54,277 nt of DNA from Saprospiraceae bacterium (GTDB taxonomy: Bacteria; Bacteroidota; Bacteroidia; Chitinophagales; Saprospiraceae). The stretch covers positions 19,469 to 73,745 of the forward strand of contig JAHDCG010000002.1 in the NCBI GenBank assembly GCA_020629965.1, given 5' to 3'. Shown here piece after piece: positions 1 to 8,567 of this stretch. The position numbers and the translations under genes are program-made. A model generated the notes under the pieces. The model worked only from the letters and a program-made list of their open reading frames with translations, was not told the DNA's origin and ran no database searches. Within the stretch, counting starts at the first letter, position 1. Every line of letters begins with the position of its first letter.

Positions 1-154
1 AGATACTCCCCGCTCCGGGCCTGTCTCGACTTCAGTCGTGGAGTCGGGGGGCTTCATTACGGCTCTCGTCACGCGTCCCCAACCTCCCGACTCCTCAACC
101 CCCTAACCTCCCAACCCAAAAACCCCTAACTTTACCCCCGTAAATTTTAAAAAC

Positions 155-739
155 ATGGAAATACTCACTCCCGACCGGGAAAAAGAATTATTGGCAAAAG
201 TCAAACAGGGTGACGAACGGGCGTTTCGCGATTTGTTCGACGCCTACTATAAGTATCTCACCGTGACTGCCTACCGCTATTTGCACGACGGCGAAAAAGC
301 GAAAGATATGGCACAAGATGCCTTTGTGGAATTGTGGAATCGCCGTGACAGCCTGACCATCACGACGGGATTGAAAGCCTATTTGCGACAAGCGGTCGTC
401 AACAAATGTCTGAATTACATCAAACGGGAAAAGCGCATGGACTTTTCCGAAAATGCGATGCTGCCCGAAACCCCGACCGTGCCCGCCGCCGCCGATAATC
501 TCGAATACGAAGACACGCGCAGCCTTATTCAGACGGCTATCGACGCGCTGCCCGAGCGGTGTCGTATTATCTTTTGCATGAGTCGCTTTGACGAAAAATC
601 ACACAAAGAAATCGCGGCGGAACTCGGCATTTCTACCAAAACCATCGAAAACCAAATGACGCGTGCCTTGAAAGCATTGCGGTCGGCGGTAGCAAAAAGG
701 ACTTTGCTGTGGCTGTTTTTGAGTTGGTTTTTGTCATGA
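155..739 (+). CDS. ECF-type RNA polymerase sigma factor (FecI-like)
   Basis: A 194-residue sigma-70 family protein of the extracytoplasmic-function type. Region 2 is visible at about residues 22-65 (FRDLFDAYYKYL, then QDAFVELWNRR) and region 4 at about 130-178, where ALPERCR leads into the helix-turn-helix KEIAAELGISTKTIENQM. This layout matches the Bacteroidota sigma factors paired with FecR and TonB receptors. The protein is expected to direct core RNA polymerase to the downstream receptor gene when released by the FecR-like protein encoded next. The ATG lies just after an A-rich stretch, without a clear Shine-Dalgarno, as is normal in this phylum. The hydrophobic C-terminus (LLWLFLSWFLS) is slightly odd for a cytoplasmic sigma factor. 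Family assignment is firm; the regulon is inferred from the neighbours. Confidence 0.93.
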   Translation: MEILTPDREKELLAKVKQGDERAFRDLFDAYYKYLTVTAYRYLHDGEKAKDMAQDAFVELWNRRDSLTITTGLKAYLRQAVVNKCLNYIKREKRMDFSENAMLPETPTVPAAADNLEYEDTRSLIQTAIDALPERCRIIFCMSRFDEKSHKEIAAELGISTKTIENQMTRALKALRSAVAKRTLLWLFLSWFLS

Positions 740-879
740 ATATAAATCACACCCGCACCGCAGCGTTGAATTTATTCGACCTGCTAAAATTGTAATCAAA
801 AACCGAATAGGGGATAAAGCCAAGCCGATTGTCTAATAAAAAAAAATACCAAAAACCGAAAAATTCAAGAAAAAAAGAT

Positions 880-1905
880 ATGAAAAAAGATAATTACATA
901 ACGCTTATTTACAAAAGTCTCAAAGGGGAAATCTCCGCCGCCGAGGCAAAAGACCTGCGCGCGTGGGAGTCCGCCGCCCCCGAAAATCGGGCGGAGGCGG
1001 AGGAAGTGCGCCGCGCCTGGAAGGCGAGTGCGGACTACGATTTGCCTTTTGACTTAGATATGAATGCCGACTTCGCCAAAATTCAAAGTCGTCTGCAACC
1101 TGTCGCACAGACCGAAACAGCCGCCCCGACCGGTAAAGTCGTCACTATGCCGCCGCGCCGCAATAATTGGTTGCGCATCGCCGCCGCCGTGTTGCTTTTA
1201 GTGGTTGCCGGCTTTGTTATCCGTAATTCTTTCAACGGAGCAGCAATCGACCGAATTACCGTCACCGCCTCCGCCGACGTGCAGGAAATTACCCTGCCCG
1301 ACGGCACCGTCGTTAACTTGAACGCAAACAGCACGCTCACTTATCCGCAGCAATTCGCACAAGAGGAACGCCCCGTCGAACTCAGCGGCGAAGCCTTTTT
1401 TGTCGTCACCAAAGATGCCGCAAAACCTTTTCGTGTCTTGACCGAACACACGACCGTCACGGTATTGGGAACGGAATTTAACGTTAACGCCCGCGCAAAT
1501 GCGGAAACCGTCAAAGTTGCCGTCAGAGAAGGAAAAGTCCGGGTCAGCGAAAATGTCGGAGACGATAAAGTCACTCTGACTGCCGACGAAAAAGCAATCT
1601 ACAACGTGACGACCGGCGAAATGCGGGAAGTCACCGACAAAAACCTCAACGACTTGGCTTGGCAGAGAAAGAGCCTGCGCTTCAGCGATACACAACTGCA
1701 AAACACGCTGTCGGAAATCGCTGATTTTTACAACGTAAAAGTTGAATTGGCAAACCCGACCATCGCCGGCTGCGCCTTTTCCGGTCGCTTCAAAACGCAA
1801 ACTTCCGCAGCGGATGTTCTGCAAAACGTCGCTAAAGTTTTTAATGCAACTGTTGTTGAAAAAGAGGAAGGGAGCTACATAATTGCCGGCGGAAATTGCA
1901 AATAA
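880..1905 (+). CDS. FecR family anti-sigma factor / signal transducer
   Basis: A membrane-anchored regulator. The N-terminal cytoplasmic part (about 90 residues) would hold the sigma factor. A single transmembrane helix (WLRIAAAVLLLVVAGFVI) follows, then the periplasmic FecR domain (ITLPDGTVVNLNANSTLTYP, then VLGTEFNVNA) and a C-terminal DUF4974-type domain (LRFSDTQLQNTLSEIADFYN) thought to contact the receptor's signalling domain. The open frame extends to a TTG at 829, but the ATG at 880 begins the conserved-looking part and is preferred. It follows the ECF sigma gene by 140 bases and precedes the TonB receptor by 85 bases, the standard order of a cell-surface signalling operon. Family certain; start moderately certain. 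Confidence 0.92.
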   Translation: MKKDNYITLIYKSLKGEISAAEAKDLRAWESAAPENRAEAEEVRRAWKASADYDLPFDLDMNADFAKIQSRLQPVAQTETAAPTGKVVTMPPRRNNWLRIAAAVLLLVVAGFVIRNSFNGAAIDRITVTASADVQEITLPDGTVVNLNANSTLTYPQQFAQEERPVELSGEAFFVVTKDAAKPFRVLTEHTTVTVLGTEFNVNARANAETVKVAVREGKVRVSENVGDDKVTLTADEKAIYNVTTGEMREVTDKNLNDLAWQRKSLRFSDTQLQNTLSEIADFYNVKVELANPTIAGCAFSGRFKTQTSAADVLQNVAKVFNATVVEKEEGSYIIAGGNCK

Positions 1906-1990
1906 AAAAACAGCGTAAAATCTTAAAAAATCATAACGAATCAGCGTAAAAAATCATAGTCAAACAGATTAAATCAGCGTCAAAATCTTC

Positions 1991-4663
1991 ATGCAAAAAA
2001 GCACACTCACTTTCCTCTTCCTGCTCCTCCTAATTCGTTTATCCGCGCAATCCCTCGCAGATAAACGGATTAGCATTTCTGCCGAAGACGAAAGCCTGAC
2101 CGAAGTGCTGCTGACCCTCGGCGACCTCGCCGACGTAAATATTTCCTTCTCGCCCAAACTTCTGCCCAAAGACAAAAAAATTAATGTAGCAGCCGAAAAC
2201 GAACCACTCAAACTCGTGCTGCAACGCTGCCTCGACGGCACTAAAATCGGCTATCGACTCGACGACGGACAAATTATTCTTTTTAAAATCATCCCGAAAA
2301 AATACACGCTCAGCGGCATTTTAACCGACGCCGAAACGGGCGAAAGACTCGTCGGTGCCAACGTATGGGAAGTCAAAACGAGCAACGGCGGCGCAAGCAA
2401 TGCCTACGGTTTTTACAGCCAAACCTTCACCGCCGGTAAGCTGACCTTGCAGTTTTCTTACCTCGGCTATCAAACCGCGACGCTCACCGTCGATTTGCAG
2501 AAAGCAAAGACCCTCGACGTAGCTCTGAAACCCGAATTAACCTTAACGGAAATCACCGTTGTCGCCGACCGTGAGGTCGAACCCAACACCCTTTCCGCCC
2601 TCGACCAAACGCTGCCGCTGCAAAAAATGTCACAATTACCGACCGTCGCCGGCGAGCGCGATGTGATGCGCTACCTACAGGTGCTGCCCGGAGTGCAAAG
2701 CGGCGCGGACGGCTTCGGCGGGTTGCATGTGCGCGGCGGCAACAGCGACCAAAATCTGATACTCTTGGACGATGTGCCGGTCTATAATCCGTCGCATACC
2801 TTCGGTTTATTTTCGATTTTTAATCCCGATTTGGCACGTAGCGTGAAGTTTTATAAGTCTGATTTTCCGGCGCGGTATGACGGGCGAATTTCGTCGATTT
2901 TGGATGTCAGAACGCGCGAGGGCAACAGCAAAAACTTTACGGGGGAGGTGACTTTCGGGACAATGGCAACGAAGGCGGTACTCGAATTTCCGTTGGGAAA
3001 AGGAAAGGGCGGTATTTTGGCGGCGGCACGGCACTCGCACATTAATTCTTGGCTGCGCCCACTCAGCCGCAATCGAAAAGCGGAAAACGACGAGTCTGTC
3101 GGGGAGATGAATTATCGTTTTACGGATTTGAATTTAAAGGCGCATTACTCGCTCGGGCAGCGCGACAAGATTTATTTCAGTCAATATCTCGGTAGTGACA
3201 GATTCGGCGATGCGACGACGACGACGGTCGAAACTCCCGAAGAGGAATTGCCGCTGCCGATTAGTTTCGATGATTTTATCGACACCGATTTTGCGACGGA
3301 ATGGGGCAATACTATCTCTTCGCTGCGATGGAACCACATTTATAACGACAAACTTTTCTCGAATACCACCGCGACTTACAGCTCTTTTTCTTCGTTGAGT
3401 ACGAGCGATGTAGCTTTTGAATTCAACTTCGGGGAGTTCGATTTTTTTGCATTCAGAGCCAATACTTTCTATTTCTCGACCATAAAAGACTTTTCTTTGC
3501 GCACCGATTTTGATTATTTTTTGAATACTAAAAATCGGGTAGCTTTCGGTGTACACGCCGTTAAAAGATACTTTGAGCCGGCTTTCGGCGAGGTACAAAA
3601 CACCGGCGGCGATTTGGATAGTCTCGAAACATTTCAATTTCAAAACGATGGTGTCGTTCTCGATGCTACCGAGCTTAATGCCTATTTTTCCGACGACTTC
3701 AGCTATCGCAAATGGCACATTCGGGCGGGCGTACACCTTGCCGGATTTTTGAGCGACGAGCGACGAGACTTTATTCCGCAGCCGCGATTGTCCGTCGATT
3801 ATAAAATTAAAAACGACTTGGAAGCGCACCTGTCGGCGAGTCGTTCCGCGCAGTTTTTGCATTTGGTGACCAAAACCGACTCCGGGCTGCCCGACGATTT
3901 TTGGGTGCCCGCCGGGCGTAAGACACCGCCGCAAAAAGCGTGGCAGTTAGTCGCCGGTATCTCCGGTCGGCCCGCGCCGAAAACGCTGTGGCGCGCGGAA
4001 ATTTATCGGAAAAACATCGACGATGTACTGCGCTTAAATCCTGACTCGCTGTTTAGCGAAGGACAGGGGACTATCACCGATTTACAAATCGACGCCTCTA
4101 ATCGCGAAGAAATTTTGGAGCGCGGCAGCGGCACGGCTTACGGTTTGGAGTTGAGCGGAGAGCACGGCGTCGGCGCGTGGAATTTTCTCGCCAATTACAC
4201 TTTGGCTTACAGCAACCGTACTTTTCGTAACGAAACCGAGCCTTATTTTTACGACCACCGACACAACATCAACGCTACCGCAACTTACCGTTTGAACGAC
4301 AAAATCAATTTTTCCGCGATGTGGACTTTCCGTACCGGGCGACCCGTGGGGCGAGAAAATACCCGCACCAACGAAAACGATATTCCCTTCTCGGAAATAT
4401 TACAGGGAGATTTTATTGACATCAAAAACGACCGCCTGCCCGCCTATCACCGCTTGGATTTGGGGGTGAATATTCTGCTCGAAAAAAAGAAATTGCAACA
4501 CAAAATCTATCTCGGTTTGTACAATGCTTACAATCGTAAAAATGTATTCTTTATCTACGACGCCTACGATTTTTCGGGACAGCAAATCGGGCAGCTTGCC
4601 GTGTACAGTCTGCCGTTTTTGCCGTCGTTTAGTTACAGCGTGAAGTTTGACGGGGGGAAATGA
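1991..4663 (+). CDS. TonB-dependent receptor, FecA-like, with STN signalling domain
   Basis: An 890-residue outer-membrane receptor. In order: a signal peptide (about residues 1-20, ending LSAQ), a secretin/TonB N-terminal (STN) domain at about 25-95 that would touch the FecR protein, a carboxypeptidase-regulatory-like beta domain at about 105-180 (SGILTDAETGERLVGANVW), a plug at about 205-320 (GLHVRGGNSDQNLILLDDVP) and a beta-barrel to the end. The STN domain marks it as a transducing receptor that both imports a ligand and signals to the ECF sigma factor. The ligand cannot be read from the sequence; iron complexes are the usual guess, but Bacteroidota also use such trios for glycans and peptides. 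The gene ends at a strong stem-loop shared with the convergent HYR gene. Confidence 0.94.
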   Translation: MQKSTLTFLFLLLLIRLSAQSLADKRISISAEDESLTEVLLTLGDLADVNISFSPKLLPKDKKINVAAENEPLKLVLQRCLDGTKIGYRLDDGQIILFKIIPKKYTLSGILTDAETGERLVGANVWEVKTSNGGASNAYGFYSQTFTAGKLTLQFSYLGYQTATLTVDLQKAKTLDVALKPELTLTEITVVADREVEPNTLSALDQTLPLQKMSQLPTVAGERDVMRYLQVLPGVQSGADGFGGLHVRGGNSDQNLILLDDVPVYNPSHTFGLFSIFNPDLARSVKFYKSDFPARYDGRISSILDVRTREGNSKNFTGEVTFGTMATKAVLEFPLGKGKGGILAAARHSHINSWLRPLSRNRKAENDESVGEMNYRFTDLNLKAHYSLGQRDKIYFSQYLGSDRFGDATTTTVETPEEELPLPISFDDFIDTDFATEWGNTISSLRWNHIYNDKLFSNTTATYSSFSSLSTSDVAFEFNFGEFDFFAFRANTFYFSTIKDFSLRTDFDYFLNTKNRVAFGVHAVKRYFEPAFGEVQNTGGDLDSLETFQFQNDGVVLDATELNAYFSDDFSYRKWHIRAGVHLAGFLSDERRDFIPQPRLSVDYKIKNDLEAHLSASRSAQFLHLVTKTDSGLPDDFWVPAGRKTPPQKAWQLVAGISGRPAPKTLWRAEIYRKNIDDVLRLNPDSLFSEGQGTITDLQIDASNREEILERGSGTAYGLELSGEHGVGAWNFLANYTLAYSNRTFRNETEPYFYDHRHNINATATYRLNDKINFSAMWTFRTGRPVGRENTRTNENDIPFSEILQGDFIDIKNDRLPAYHRLDLGVNILLEKKKLQHKIYLGLYNAYNRKNVFFIYDAYDFSGQQIGQLAVYSLPFLPSFSYSVKFDGGK

Positions 4664-4672
4664 GGGGGTGTT

Positions 4673-4729
4673 GTTTAGGCGTTTAATCGTTTAGTACGCT
4701 TCCGGTCCTAAACGACTAAACGCCTAAAC
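4673..4729. repeat. 22-bp-stem intergenic hairpin of GTTTAG words
   Basis: The arms at 4673-4694 and 4708-4729 are inverted copies with one difference (a G-U pair in RNA), around a 13-base loop. It sits between convergent genes and may act as a bidirectional terminator, although no T-tract follows. The arms are built of reiterated gtttag/cgttta words. A diverged relative lies at 26650-26703, and a one-sided remnant near 11261-11315. Confidence 0.8.
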
Positions 4730-4745
4730 CCTTAAACAGAAAAAT

Positions 4746-4815
4746 TAGCTCATCGACTAAAGTCGATGCTACGGTGCGGGAGCCGTCCACCGTTCACCCG
4801 TTCACCGTTCACCGT
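4746..4815. repeat. Composite dispersed repeat, copy 1 (hairpin plus CCGTCCACC tract)
   Basis: A short stem (catcgac/gtcgatg) at about 4751-4768 is followed by gtgcggg and a tract of tandem-like ccgtccacc/cgttcacc words, ending at the stop codon of the minus-strand HYR gene. A second copy with the same order of parts lies at 20386-20450, so this is a dispersed element and not a chance hairpin. Confidence 0.7.
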
Positions 4816-7800
4816 CTATTCCGCCCCGCTCACATCTCCCACCTTGATTCCGATAAAATCCAAATCAATCTCTTCCCACACCGGACTCGTCATCAGATAA
4901 CTTTCCGGTATGTCACAATCAAACGGATTTTCGCCCGCCGGGCAGACGTAATCCGCCGGTAAAAAGCGGTAAGAAGGAGAGTTATCAAACTCCGTCTGCA
5001 CGCCCAAAATAACACGGCGCATTTCTACCACATCCGCCAAAGTCACCGTGCCCGATTGATTAACATCAGCGGCAAAATATTGATACGGCGAGGTAAACGG
5101 CTCGATGTTTAGAATGTGTCTTTTGGTCAAAAGCAAATCCCAACTCGTCACTTCGGTAATCGCCGGCACCTCCGAAACGGGAATAATCTGACAGGGGGCT
5201 TCCTCAAATTCATGGAAAAAAACATAAATGCCGTTTGCACTCGTCGTGCTGATTTCGGCGGTCGCGGGGTTTTGCAAATGCACCGCGACATTCGCTATCG
5301 GCTCGCCGGCGGGGCGTCTGACCGTGCCCGCAGTTACGGCAGCTCGTTCGTTAAAGCACAGGGAGTCGGGGTCGGTGACAATGACCATGACCTCCAGTTC
5401 CGTTTCGTTATCGACGGCGTCGATACCTGTCAGAGTGACCGTTACGGTACTGCCCGTCTCGTTGCAGTCAAAAGTATCTTGACTGATAGTAACGGTCGTC
5501 GGATTATTGCAGTCATCTACATTGCTAATCAGCACGTCTGCGATATCTAAGATGCCGAGCGTGTCCGGCAGTTCAATCGGTACGGTAATCATGTTGGCAG
5601 CGACCAAATCCGGTCCCGTTTGGTCTTCGATGAGAATAGCGGTCAGGCATACGGCACTGTTGCCGCAGTCATCGGTCGCGGTGTAGGTGACAATGGTTTC
5701 ACCGAGCGGAAAATCGCCGGACACCGTCGCATTCGGCTCGGCGGCACCCGGAAAATCATTGCTGATGGTAAAATCGGAGCAGTCGTCGGTTGCCGTTGCG
5801 GCTGCCAAATTGAGATTGCGCTCACAGTTTTCGTCGGCGGAGGCAATCAGACCGACGGGGCAGGAAATAACGGGCGGCGTGGTATCTTCGACCAGAATTT
5901 CGGTTTGAAAATCCGCAGTATTGCCGCAGTCGTCTTCGGCGCGATAGGTGAGGGTGCGCGTGAAATTAGAGCCGCAGCCCGTGCTTTCTTGTGCATCGTC
6001 AATCAGCGTCACCGTTGCCGTGCCGCACATATCCGTTGCCGTCGGCGGGTCGGGCAGAATAATGGTTTCGTTGCAGGAAAATGTATCGTTGAAAAACCCC
6101 TCCGGTTGGTCGAAAGTCGGGGCTTCGTTGTCCGTGATTTTGATTTCCTGCACATCCGAAACGGTATTGCCGCTGCACAAATTAAGCACGTTGAATGTAC
6201 GCAAAATTTTAATACCGCAACCGTCCGCGAGGTCGAAAGTATCGTTTTGTACGCTTGTACCCAACAGCTCGCAGTCCGCATTTGTCATCGGCTCGCCCGT
6301 CACGGTGGGGTCGGCGATTGCACCGCAGTTGTTCAATGTCGTATCTGCGGGAAAGGTGACGACCAAAGGCGTGTTATCGGTAAAAGTCAGCGTCTGCGTA
6401 CAACTCGCCGACAGTCCGCCCGGGTCGGTCGCCGTGAAAGTGCGTGTAACCGTGCCGCTGTTACAGGAGTTTAGATTTTCGACGTCGGTAAAGTTTAAAT
6501 CCGCGATGCCGCAGTTGTCAAAAACGAACGGCGTACCCGCGACATCCGTGCCGGCGGGAAATTGGGTGCAGTCCAAATCAGCCGGCGGCGGGCAGGCAAG
6601 CAGGGGCGCGGTTTTGTCTTCGACTTCGACTTGTATGTTGCAGGTATTTGAAAAACCGTTGCAATCCGTCGCGCGCAGCGTCACCGTTTGCAGACCGAGG
6701 TCGGTGCAGTCGAAGGTTTCCTGTGCGGCATACTGCGTGTCGGGTTCGCCTTGTCTTTTGACTTCAAAGGTCAAATCCGAGCAGCAATTATCAAAACTGC
6801 CCTCGTTCAAATCTTCCGCCGCGACCTCGCCGAAGCCCGCCGTACCGATACTCACGTCGATAAATTGCTCGCAAATCATCGTCGGTCCTTCGTCGTCCGC
6901 GACCGTTACCGAGACATTGCAGAGCGACTCGTTATTACAGGCATCGCGGAAGCGGTAAGCGAAATTAAAAGTACCGACGGGGATATCGGCGACCGTGCCG
7001 CCGTTGCCGTCGATGATGCCGAATTGTGAAAAGATGCGAATATCAATCGTGCTTGAGCAATCGTCCGTCACCGGAATAACGGGCAGCGTGACCGTCGCGG
7101 CGCATACGTTGTCGTCCGTGCCGACGGTCAGCGGGTCGGGGCAGGTCGCGGCGGGTGCGGTGCTGTCCGCGACCTTGATGACTTGGGTGTCGGTGCGCGT
7201 TTCGCCGGTGCAGCAGTCGAGCGCCGTCCAGGTGCGCAGGACTTTAAAGCCGCCGTCGCAGAGGGTCAACACGACATCCGAAGAGTCGATATTTATTTTG
7301 CAAACCTGCTGTACCGCCTCGCCGAATAAGGTCGGCATACCCGTGACCGCCGAGGTCGGAAAGTCCGCCGTGCAGTCGAGCATATTTTCTTCGATATTAT
7401 CAAAATTCGGCGGAAAAACGATGCTGTCTAAACTTGCCGCCCGCACGAAAATTTGCTGCGTACAGGTATTCATGCCCGCGTTGCCGTTGATGTCGAAAGT
7501 ATTATAAGTGCGCGTGATGATACGGTTAAAAAGCTGTCCGCTGCACAGTTGATTTTGGGTGGTTTCGCTGAAGTTGAGCGTAGGGTTCGGGTCGCAGTTG
7601 TCTTCGGCGACGACGGGCGCGACATCCGCCGGCAGGGTAGAGGCGGAGCAGTTTACGGTATCATTGGGACAGGTCAGCAGCGGGCCGATATTATCCATGA
7701 TGAAGAGGGTGCTTTGGCAAAAATTGCCCGTGTTATCGTGCGTGATGCGGGCAGTCAGAAAGCTGCCGACGGTGCTGCAATCGACAAAATTGCCGAGGTC

Positions 7801-8022
7801 GGTGCCGGCGTTGTTAAAGACTTGAATGGTGAGATTGCCGGAGCAATCGCCTGTCATGCCCGTCACGAAAATATCGGAGGTTATTTCGGAATTTCCGAGT
7901 TCGTTGATGGCGACGTTGACCTGCGCTTCTTGACAAGAAAGATTGCATTGGGCAAAAATCGAGGACGCGCAAAGGAGGAAGAGTCCGCCGAGGCAGAGGG
8001 TGTTTTTGAGACAGCGTTTCAT
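4816..8022 (-). CDS. Large secreted HYR-repeat protein with dockerin-like C-terminus
   Basis: A 1068-residue exported protein with a signal peptide (about 1-25, ending IFAQ). Most of its length is made of roughly eight immunoglobulin-like HYR modules, recognised by recurring DNTAP/DKTAP, ATDxCGN and CT-x-V patterns with paired cysteines. Near residue 900 comes a carboxypeptidase-regulatory-like domain (GEPIANVAVHLQNP). It is followed by a dockerin-like calcium-binding module with the loop AADVNQSGTVTLADVV and the terminal FIGIKVGDVSGAE typical of Saprospirales proteins. No T9SS C-terminal sorting domain follows, unlike its paralogue at 28814, so the route to the surface is unclear; retention through the dockerin-like module is one possibility. 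Likely an adhesion or matrix protein. Domains are seen; function is inferred. Confidence 0.88.
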   Translation of the reverse strand: MKRCLKNTLCLGGLFLLCASSIFAQCNLSCQEAQVNVAINELGNSEITSDIFVTGMTGDCSGNLTIQVFNNAGTDLGNFVDCSTVGSFLTARITHDNTGNFCQSTLFIMDNIGPLLTCPNDTVNCSASTLPADVAPVVAEDNCDPNPTLNFSETTQNQLCSGQLFNRIITRTYNTFDINGNAGMNTCTQQIFVRAASLDSIVFPPNFDNIEENMLDCTADFPTSAVTGMPTLFGEAVQQVCKINIDSSDVVLTLCDGGFKVLRTWTALDCCTGETRTDTQVIKVADSTAPAATCPDPLTVGTDDNVCAATVTLPVIPVTDDCSSTIDIRIFSQFGIIDGNGGTVADIPVGTFNFAYRFRDACNNESLCNVSVTVADDEGPTMICEQFIDVSIGTAGFGEVAAEDLNEGSFDNCCSDLTFEVKRQGEPDTQYAAQETFDCTDLGLQTVTLRATDCNGFSNTCNIQVEVEDKTAPLLACPPPADLDCTQFPAGTDVAGTPFVFDNCGIADLNFTDVENLNSCNSGTVTRTFTATDPGGLSASCTQTLTFTDNTPLVVTFPADTTLNNCGAIADPTVTGEPMTNADCELLGTSVQNDTFDLADGCGIKILRTFNVLNLCSGNTVSDVQEIKITDNEAPTFDQPEGFFNDTFSCNETIILPDPPTATDMCGTATVTLIDDAQESTGCGSNFTRTLTYRAEDDCGNTADFQTEILVEDTTPPVISCPVGLIASADENCERNLNLAAATATDDCSDFTISNDFPGAAEPNATVSGDFPLGETIVTYTATDDCGNSAVCLTAILIEDQTGPDLVAANMITVPIELPDTLGILDIADVLISNVDDCNNPTTVTISQDTFDCNETGSTVTVTLTGIDAVDNETELEVMVIVTDPDSLCFNERAAVTAGTVRRPAGEPIANVAVHLQNPATAEISTTSANGIYVFFHEFEEAPCQIIPVSEVPAITEVTSWDLLLTKRHILNIEPFTSPYQYFAADVNQSGTVTLADVVEMRRVILGVQTEFDNSPSYRFLPADYVCPAGENPFDCDIPESYLMTSPVWEEIDLDFIGIKVGDVSGAE

Positions 8023-8567
8023 AGCAGATTATAATTGGCGGGGCGGATTGAGATTTTGGGCTTTGTGCTTTAGGGCTTGGTTTTGCTTGACTTTTGAGTT
8101 TTTTTCATGGCAAGTTGATGGTTGGTTGGAAAAATTTCCTGACCCCACGTTATTTTTCATACCGTCGATTTTTACCACAAACGAAAAAAACTAAAGTTGA
8201 AAACAGATAAACCTTGTTTGCTGCCGATTTTAAAATCTTTCGACCCCGTTGCGGAATAATTTTGTGCTTACTTATTCCGCTTTTGTTAATTTGAAAAAAA
8301 GTTGTGTAGTACGCTGTGTAAGAATTTTACGAATTGCAAATTTTTATAATGTGTTGGTTTCAAAAATGCTGCCGGAATGGGGAGCGGTGCTTTTGTCGTG
8401 TTTGAGATGTTTTTGTAATCGTATTGAAAAATCACAGGTTCATCTTACCCCCTTCCGATAAATTCTCCCTATATATGCGCTTTTTAGAAATCCGGATTGC
8501 TTATTGAAAACGTATGAAAAAGCGCACAGAAAAAGTGCGCCGTGCTCAAACCTAATCGAACACAAAA
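8023..8567. other. Divergent intergenic region
   Basis: About 545 bases between the divergently transcribed HYR and hydrolase genes, presumably holding both promoters. I could not identify a convincing promoter pair. An inverted repeat (gcgcttttt at 8477-8485, aaaaagcgc at 8517-8525) and a small gcgcac/gtgcgc stem just after it lie in the hydrolase leader. Short open frames here do not look coding. Confidence 0.5.

Noticed and set aside
5620-6958. Long plus-strand frames opposite the HYR gene (284 and 336 codons)
   Set aside because: They are antisense to a clearly coding, domain-rich frame; their products have no recognisable domain and arise from its biased third positions.
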